In this document: positions 59,284 to 64,000 of the stretch, one piece after another | How the letters are laid out: every line of letters starts with the position of its first letter | How positions within the stretch are numbered: the stretch's first letter is position 1 | From: Faecalicatena faecalis | Lineage (GTDB): Bacteria; Bacillota; Clostridia; Lachnospirales; Lachnospiraceae | DNA: 64,000 bases | Assembly: GCF_012524165.2 (NCBI RefSeq) | Contig: NZ_JABACJ020000026.1 | Location: 1-64,000 of the forward strand | Reading direction: 5' to 3' | Position numbers and translations under genes: made by a program | The notes under the pieces: model-generated | What the model saw: the letters and a program-made list of their open reading frames with translations, nothing else | Database searches by the model: none | Told to the model about the DNA's origin: nothing

Positions 59284-60309
59284 ATGGATAAGAAAAATAT
59301 TGACTGGGAGAATCTTGGATTTGGATATATCCCTACTGACAAGAGATATGTAGCCAATTTCAAGGATGGAAAATGGGACGAAGGCGCCCTAATTGACGAC
59401 CCGAATATCGTGATGAACGAGTGTGCCGGAGTCCTGCAGTATGCACAGACCATTTTCGAAGGCTTGAAGGCATATACAACAGAGGACGGACACATCGTGA
59501 CCTTCCGCCCGGATTTAAATGGACAAAGAATGGAAGACTCTGCGAGAAGACTGGAGATGCCTGTATTTCCTGCAGACCGCTTTGTGGAGGCTGTGGAGCA
59601 GACAGTGAGAGCAAATGCGGCATATGTACCGCCATTCGGCTCAGGAGCGACGCTCTATGTCAGACCTTACATGTTCGGAATCAACCCGGTCATCGGTGTG
59701 AAGCCGGCAGATGAGTATCAGTTCCGTGTATTTACGACTCCTGTAGGACCATATTTTAAGGGCGGCGTAAAGCCTCTTACTCTGTGTGTATCAGATTTTG
59801 ACCGTGCAGCACCGAATGGAACCGGACACATTAAGGCTGGTCTGAATTATGCGATGAGCCTCCATGCAATCGTGACAGCACATGCGAATGGATACGATGA
59901 GAATATGTATCTGGACTCTGCCACAAGAACGAAGGTAGAGGAGACAGGAGGAGCGAATTTCATCTTTGTAACAAAGGATCAAAAAGTGGTCACACCACAT
60001 TCCAATACCATTCTGCCGTCTATTACCAGACGTTCCCTTCTGTATGTGGCAGAGCATTATCTGGGCTTGGAAGTAGAAGAGAGAGATGTCTATCTGGATG
60101 AAGTGAAAGATTTCGCAGAGTGTGGACTTTGCGGAACCGCAGCCGTTATCTCACCAGTCGGCAAGATCGTGGATCATGGAAAAGAGATCTGCCTGCCAAG
60201 TGGAATGGAAAAGATGGGACCGACGATCCAGAAGCTTTATGATACCCTGACCGGAATCCAGATGGGACGCATTGAGGCACCTAAAGGATGGATCAAGGTC
60301 ATTGTTTAA
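59284..60309 (+). CDS. ilvE: branched-chain amino acid aminotransferase
   Basis: A 341-residue PLP enzyme of fold type IV that transfers amino groups between glutamate and leucine, isoleucine or valine. MDKKNIDWENLGFGYIPTDK, GLKAYTTEDGHIVTFRPDLN, ATLYVRPYMFG, KAGLNYAMSLHAI (catalytic Lys) and EETGGANFIFV are characteristic, and the length is that of the longer IlvE group. ATG 59284 is 6 nt after GGAGGAG; the ATG at 59269 overlaps that site. It completes the branched-chain set with ilvBN, although ilvC and ilvD are not here. Confidence 0.94.
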   Translation: MDKKNIDWENLGFGYIPTDKRYVANFKDGKWDEGALIDDPNIVMNECAGVLQYAQTIFEGLKAYTTEDGHIVTFRPDLNGQRMEDSARRLEMPVFPADRFVEAVEQTVRANAAYVPPFGSGATLYVRPYMFGINPVIGVKPADEYQFRVFTTPVGPYFKGGVKPLTLCVSDFDRAAPNGTGHIKAGLNYAMSLHAIVTAHANGYDENMYLDSATRTKVEETGGANFIFVTKDQKVVTPHSNTILPSITRRSLLYVAEHYLGLEVEERDVYLDEVKDFAECGLCGTAAVISPVGKIVDHGKEICLPSGMEKMGPTIQKLYDTLTGIQMGRIEAPKGWIKVIV

Positions 60310-60367
60310 GTGATAGTGGAAAACATGAGATAATAAGGAACTAAGGTTTCGATTATATGGATATAAG

Positions 60368-60402
60368 AAAGGCACTTCCGAGTTACAGGAAGTGCCTTTT
60401 TT
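60368..60402. terminator. terminator between convergent ilvE and aldose epimerase genes
   Basis: AAAGGCACTTCC (60368-60379) pairs with GGAAGTGCCTTTTTT (60388-60402). It clearly ends ilvE and may also serve the minus strand. Confidence 0.9.
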
Positions 60403-60443
60403 CAGGAACATGAGTCAATATTACACAATCCTATTCTCTCTGC

Positions 60444-61319
60444 CTATTGGATACGAATACAGAATTCCTTTTTACAGGATTCCTTGGCCGGCAGGGAAAT
60501 CAGATTCTTTTGTTCCTCCAAATCTTCAATAACGTCTTTTCTGGAAGGGAGAGAACACCACGGTTCAATGCAGAGATATTCCACAGGAGTCTTTGGAAAA
60601 TGCCAAAGTCCCAGATAAGGAAAGTCGGCAAAATCTACCGTGACAAAATGGGAGGAATTTGGGGAACACAGTGTAATTTTTTTGCCTGCATTCCTCAGAA
60701 TAATCGCATCGTTGTCAAACATTTCATGTGTTAGAGGGAGGGTATGGTCTTCATGAAGTACGAAATCCCTTTCTCTTTCTGTAACAAAGCAGTCTTCCGT
60801 AAAAAGTAGCTGTTTGGGGGCAGAGTCTGGTTCAAAGTGCAGTTCGTAATCCTCAAACTTTCTTCCCTCTTCAAACGGAACACAGAAACCAGGGTGGCCG
60901 CCCAATCCAAAAAACATCGTTTTCGTATCTTTATTTTCAATCAGATATGAAATATGCAGGACATCCTGATCCAGTTTATAGCTTATGGAAAGAAAAAATA
61001 AGAAAGGATATTGTTTCTTTGTAAACTCACTGCTTTCCATAGATAGAACAAGGCTGTTCTCATCGTGGGCACTGCATATTAACTCGGTATCTTTCAAAAA
61101 GCCGTGAATATCCAGGTGATACTGTAAGCCCCGGTAAGTGTACTTCCCTTCAGTAAGTCTTGCGATATAAGGGAACAGGTTGGGGGCTCTGTCCGGCCAG
61201 GTGGCTTCTTCTCCCTGCCAGAGATATTCTCTGTCGTTTGGTGTCTTTATAGACTGCAGTTCTCCGCCGTGGGAGGAGACGGTGACAGTTAAAAAGGAAT
61301 TACGGATAGTGTAGTTCAT
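60444..61319 (-). CDS. aldose 1-epimerase family protein
   Basis: A 291-residue galactose-mutarotase-like beta-sandwich protein (LacX/YeaD-type). SHGGELQSIKTPNDREYLWQ (about 16-35), PNLFPYIARL, LDIHGFLKDTEL, GLGGHPGFCVPF with the conserved His-Pro-Gly, and YLCIEPWCSLP with the catalytic-type Glu. It interconverts sugar anomers or binds a sugar; the real substrate is not known. It lies 14 nt downstream of mgtE on the same strand, so the two are in one transcript. GGAGCCCATTT precedes the ATG. Confidence 0.88.
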   Translation of the reverse strand: MNYTIRNSFLTVTVSSHGGELQSIKTPNDREYLWQGEEATWPDRAPNLFPYIARLTEGKYTYRGLQYHLDIHGFLKDTELICSAHDENSLVLSMESSEFTKKQYPFLFFLSISYKLDQDVLHISYLIENKDTKTMFFGLGGHPGFCVPFEEGRKFEDYELHFEPDSAPKQLLFTEDCFVTERERDFVLHEDHTLPLTHEMFDNDAIILRNAGKKITLCSPNSSHFVTVDFADFPYLGLWHFPKTPVEYLCIEPWCSLPSRKDVIEDLEEQKNLISLPAKESCKKEFCIRIQ

Positions 61320-61333
61320 AAATGGGCTCCTTT

Positions 61334-62668
61334 CTATAGCGCAAATACCCGTGTCGCAATATTAAAATATACCAGGATCGAGCAGGTATCCACCATGGTC
61401 GTGATCAGTGGAGCGGCCATGATTGCCGGGTCCAGGTTGATCTTCTTGGCAAGCAGCGGCAGGACGCACCCAATCAGCTTTGAAATCACGATCGTCACTG
61501 CCAGAGAAAGCCCGATGACCAGCGCAAGTGATACATCATGGTACATAATAAGTATTCTCACCCCATTTGCCAGGGCCAATGCGATTCCAACCACAATAGA
61601 GACTCTGAATTCTTTGAACATGACCCGGAAAATGTCACGGAACTGGATCTCGTTCAGTGCGATTCCACGAATAATCAGTGTGGAGCTTTGAGAGCCACAG
61701 TTACCGCCGGTATCCATCAGCATAGGAATGAAGGAAACAAGCAGCGGAATGGCAGCGAATGCATTTTCATATCTGGTAATAATGGTCCCGGTGATGGTTG
61801 CGGAAAACATCAGTACGAGCAGCCAGGTAATACGGTGTTTGGCGTGATTTAGTACAGAGGTATCAAAGTAAGTCTGCTCGCTTGGGCTCATGGCAGCCAT
61901 CTTGGTGATATCTTCTGTTGCCTCTTCCACCATGACATCCATGGCGTCGTCAAATGTGACGATCCCTACCATCAGTCCCTCTGCATCCAGCACTGGAAGC
62001 GCAAGCAGGTCGTATTTGCGGAAGAGCTCTGCCACCTCTTCTTTATCCGTATGGGTATTGACGGAAATAATCTCCGTCTCCATCAGGTCTTTGATCGGTA
62101 TTTTATCATCCGAGGTCATCAGTTCCTTTGCGGTGACGATCCCGATCAGCTTTCTTTTGTCTGTCACATAACAGGTGTAGATAGTTTCCTTGTGAATCCC
62201 TGTCCTCTTGATATGAGCCATGGATTCCTCCACAGTCATGGACTGTCTTAAGCCCACATATTCCGTTGTCATAATACTTCCGGCGCTGTCGTCCGGGTAA
62301 TTCAGGAGCAGGTTGATCATATTCCTCTCGGACTGGCTGACCGTATCTAGAATCCTGGTCACCAGGTTGGCCGGAAGCTCCTCCAGGATATCCACCGTAT
62401 CGTCCATGTATAAGTCATCCAAAAGCTCGCGCAGCTCTTTCTCTGTAAACATTTCCACAAGATAAGACTGCATGGAATTGTTCATATTGGCAAATACTTC
62501 CGCTGCCTTATCCTTGGCAATCAGGCGGAAAGCAAGAGCCAGTTCCTTGTCATCTAATTCGGAAAGAAGGGAGGCTATGTCCACTTCGTTCATGACATCC
62601 AAAATGCTCCTTACAGCTTTGTAGTGGTGCTGCATAAGGAGTTCTACAAAAATAGTCTTGTCCATCAT
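61334..62668 (-). CDS. mgtE: magnesium transporter MgtE
   Basis: A 444-residue Mg2+ channel. N-terminal helical domain (about 1-125), two CBS domains (about 130-250, VGLRQSMTVEESMAHIKRTG and DLMETEIISVNTHTDKEEVA) and five membrane helices (about 280-444) with SFIPMLMDTGGNCGSQSSTL and LDPAIMAAPLITTMVDTCSI, the pore region with the selectivity Asp. CBS and N domains close the channel when cytosolic Mg2+ is high. GGAGATGTAATT precedes the ATG. Its leader holds an M-box riboswitch, so expression is also tied to Mg2+. Confidence 0.95.
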   Translation of the reverse strand: MMDKTIFVELLMQHHYKAVRSILDVMNEVDIASLLSELDDKELALAFRLIAKDKAAEVFANMNNSMQSYLVEMFTEKELRELLDDLYMDDTVDILEELPANLVTRILDTVSQSERNMINLLLNYPDDSAGSIMTTEYVGLRQSMTVEESMAHIKRTGIHKETIYTCYVTDKRKLIGIVTAKELMTSDDKIPIKDLMETEIISVNTHTDKEEVAELFRKYDLLALPVLDAEGLMVGIVTFDDAMDVMVEEATEDITKMAAMSPSEQTYFDTSVLNHAKHRITWLLVLMFSATITGTIITRYENAFAAIPLLVSFIPMLMDTGGNCGSQSSTLIIRGIALNEIQFRDIFRVMFKEFRVSIVVGIALALANGVRILIMYHDVSLALVIGLSLAVTIVISKLIGCVLPLLAKKINLDPAIMAAPLITTMVDTCSILVYFNIATRVFAL

Positions 62669-62754
62669 AATTACATCTCCAATCTGTATTCAATTCTAGT
62701 AAACTCTGCGAATGATAACTGGCACCAGCGTCCATAACCTCACCACCTTTCTGA

Positions 62755-62985
62755 ATAAAAAAAGCTCCGTCACTGCCTGAACAATGACGGAGCCATACAT
62801 ACACAATACTCCATAAAAATATCCACCGTCCAAGCTTTAGCATCACAGGGCATATCAATTGCATTAGGTTATGCCTTCACGACATCGCCTGCTAACCAAC
62901 TCGTTGTGTCTCCACAATCTCGCGGCAGCAATCTTCAGGAAAATCCCAATCCCTGTGGTAGCCTCACCTACCGAAATGATTCTAT
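62755..62985 (-). promoter_or_regulatory. M-box (ykoK) Mg2+ riboswitch of mgtE
   Basis: On the minus strand the leader starts with TCGGTAGGTGAGGCTACC, the P1/P2 signature of the M-box, then GATTGCTGCCGCGAGA and a long multi-stem aptamer to about 62800. It ends in the terminator GGCTCCGTCATTG/CAGTGACGGAGC followed by TTTTTTTATT (62755-62795). With Mg2+ bound the terminator should form and switch mgtE off. The family is known to control mgtE and mgtA genes in Firmicutes. Confidence 0.9.
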
Positions 62986-63000
62986 TATATTACTTTATTT

Positions 63001-63030
63001 ATTGTAGTGCACGGACAGGGGATATGTCAA
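63001..63030 (-). promoter_or_regulatory. promoter of the mgtE leader
   Basis: On the minus strand, TTGACA (63030-63025), an 18-nt spacer and TACAAT (63006-63001), about 20 nt before the M-box aptamer. Confidence 0.75.
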
Positions 63031-63087
63031 GAAAAAAATTAGGAGGAGAGTGTAATCAGTATCAATCACGTTACTCAATCACATTCT

Positions 63088-64000
63088 TTATTCCTCTAAA
63101 CCGGAGGTATCCTGAAGTGCCAGGTAGTTTTCCTCCCCTGTCCGGATCTTGACTACATTTTCAATGTCATATACGAAAATCTTACCATCCCCGATCTGTC
63201 CGGTATGCAGTACTTTTTTCGCAGTTTCAATTACTTTTTCAACGGGTACAAGACTGACTACAATCTCGATCTTTACCTTCGGAAGCAGGTTCATATCCAG
63301 CTTAACACCACGGTAGTAAGATGGAGCACCTTTTTGTACACCGCAGCCAAGGACGTTTGTGATGGTAATACCTGTGACGCCAATATCATTGAGTGCCTGC
63401 ATCAATTCCTCCAGTTTGTTCTGACGGGTGATGATCACGACCTTGGTCAGTTTGTGGACACCTGCACTGGCAGAAACAGAAATATTTTCCGATGGAGCGG
63501 ATGCGGCTGTACCAGGTGAAGGAACTGTTCTGGAGGTTCCCATAGGAACAGGGACCTTCACGAGGCTGTCCTGTACCACAAAGTCACCATATGCACTGGC
63601 AAGACCGTGTTCCTTGGCATCCAGTCCGGCAATCTCTTCCTCTGCTGTGACACGAAGCCCGATCGTATGTTTGATGATCTGGAATGCGATAGTCATCGTA
63701 ACGGCTACCCAGACGATCGTGACAGCCATTCCTGTGAGCTGGACAAAGAATCCATGTACGCCTCCACCTGTAAGCAGACCCTTCCAGTCAGTGCCGGCAC
63801 CATCGGAGAACAGTCCCACGGCAAGAGTACCGAAAGCACCACAGAGTCCATGTACACCGACTGCACCGACCGGATCATCGACTTTTAAGACCTTGTCGAT
63901 GAATTCAATGCCGAATACGACGATAAAACCACTTGCAATACCAATGATGGCAGCTGATACAGGAGATACAGTATCACAGCCGGCAGTGATTCCAACAAGT
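63088..64000 (-). CDS. ammonium transporter fused to a C-terminal P-II domain (partial, 5' end outside window)
   Basis: The 3' part of an Amt/Mep-type ammonium channel gene; the reading frame is open to the right window edge, so the GTG at 63819 is not the start. The visible part begins with the last channel helices (CDTVSPVSAAIIGIASGFIV, DDPVGAVGVHGLCGAFGTLA with the His of the twin-His pore, GLFSDGAGTDWKG). After a linker rich in Ser, Pro and Ala (about 60 residues) comes a GlnB/GlnK-type P-II domain: KLTKVVIITRQNKLEELMQA, VTGITITNVLGCG, the T-loop YRGVKLDMNLLPKVKIEIVV and HTGQIGDGKIFVYDIENVVK. P-II normally is a separate protein that plugs the channel; here it is tethered. Confidence 0.93.
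   Translation of the reverse strand, partial: LVGITAGCDTVSPVSAAIIGIASGFIVVFGIEFIDKVLKVDDPVGAVGVHGLCGAFGTLAVGLFSDGAGTDWKGLLTGGGVHGFFVQLTGMAVTIVWVAVTMTIAFQIIKHTIGLRVTAEEEIAGLDAKEHGLASAYGDFVVQDSLVKVPVPMGTSRTVPSPGTAASAPSENISVSASAGVHKLTKVVIITRQNKLEELMQALNDIGVTGITITNVLGCGVQKGAPSYYRGVKLDMNLLPKVKIEIVVSLVPVEKVIETAKKVLHTGQIGDGKIFVYDIENVVKIRTGEENYLALQDTSGLEE

Noticed and set aside
63817-63819. GTG as start of the last gene
   Set aside because: The frame stays open to the window edge and encodes conserved Amt helices upstream of it, so the gene is only cut by the window.
1-64000. CRISPR array, rRNA genes, prophage or insertion sequences
   Set aside because: I saw no regularly spaced direct repeats, no rRNA signatures and no transposase, integrase or phage structural proteins.

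Overview
The window reads as a chromosomal segment of a spore-forming, anaerobic, gut-type Lachnospiraceae (Clostridia, Bacillota). The signs are a SCIFF six-cysteine peptide with its radical-SAM maturase next to secDF, a SpoVT regulator, HemZ, T-box and M-box leaders, AGGAGG-type ribosome sites, and a carbohydrate locus built on YesMN-type two-component and LplBC-type ABC genes. I see no transposase, integrase, prophage or CRISPR array. The exact genus cannot be told from sequence reading alone.

Layout. 0-6.7 kb: YitT membrane protein, a c-di-GMP protein (degenerate GGDEF, intact EAL), a cytidylate-kinase-like protein, small envelope genes, a secreted ComEC-like beta-lactamase-fold hydrolase and an AEC transporter. 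6.9-13.2 kb: a sugar-acid catabolic cluster (L-rhamnonate dehydratase, GntP-type permease, IclR regulator, DapA/NanA-family aldolase, YhcH-type protein, zinc-less MDR dehydrogenase). 13.3-17.5 kb: GatB/YqeY protein, stand-alone PduL, Na/Pi transporter, SpoVT and a TIGR04086 membrane protein. 17.6-21.6 kb: SCIFF precursor, its maturase and SecDF. 22-31.5 kb: housekeeping run recJ, rsh, MBL hydrolase, hemZ, hisS, aspS. 31.8 kb: tRNA-Gly(GCC). 32.6-48.8 kb: an N-glycan/mannoside utilisation locus (GH125, GH38, DUF624, YesM/YesN pair, two permeases, binding lipoprotein, D-lyxose/mannose isomerase, GH2 beta-mannosidase). 48.9-56.4 kb: two small XRE regulators, hom, a MarR regulator, thyA-folA, a ZnuABC-type importer and a YhhN protein. 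56.5-60.3 kb: T-box-controlled ilvB-ilvN, then ilvE. 60.4-64 kb (minus strand): aldose epimerase, mgtE under an M-box, and an ammonium transporter fused to a P-II domain that runs off the window.

The most unusual objects are two gene-free elements of about 300 bp, at 21607-21903 (before recJ) and 38038-38340 (before the YesM kinase). Each folds into a long imperfect hairpin with the same plan: a 55-60 nt outer stem, an asymmetric internal loop, an inner stem and two apical hairpins. The stem sequences of the two copies are unrelated. The internal-loop sequences (GCTCACTTTAAGGC versus GCTTACTTTATGCC) and the outside edges (GGGGGCGC on the left, CATCCAG on the right) are shared. Conserved loops on unrelated but intact stems look like a structured RNA or foldback-element family, and I cannot assign it to a known class.

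How the genes work together: the mannoside locus looks designed to import manno-oligosaccharides and trim alpha-1,6, other alpha- and finally beta-linked mannose inside the cell, then isomerise mannose to fructose. The rhamnonate cluster would yield pyruvate and an aldehyde. The ilv genes sense charged tRNA through an AUC (Ile) specifier, and mgtE senses Mg2+.
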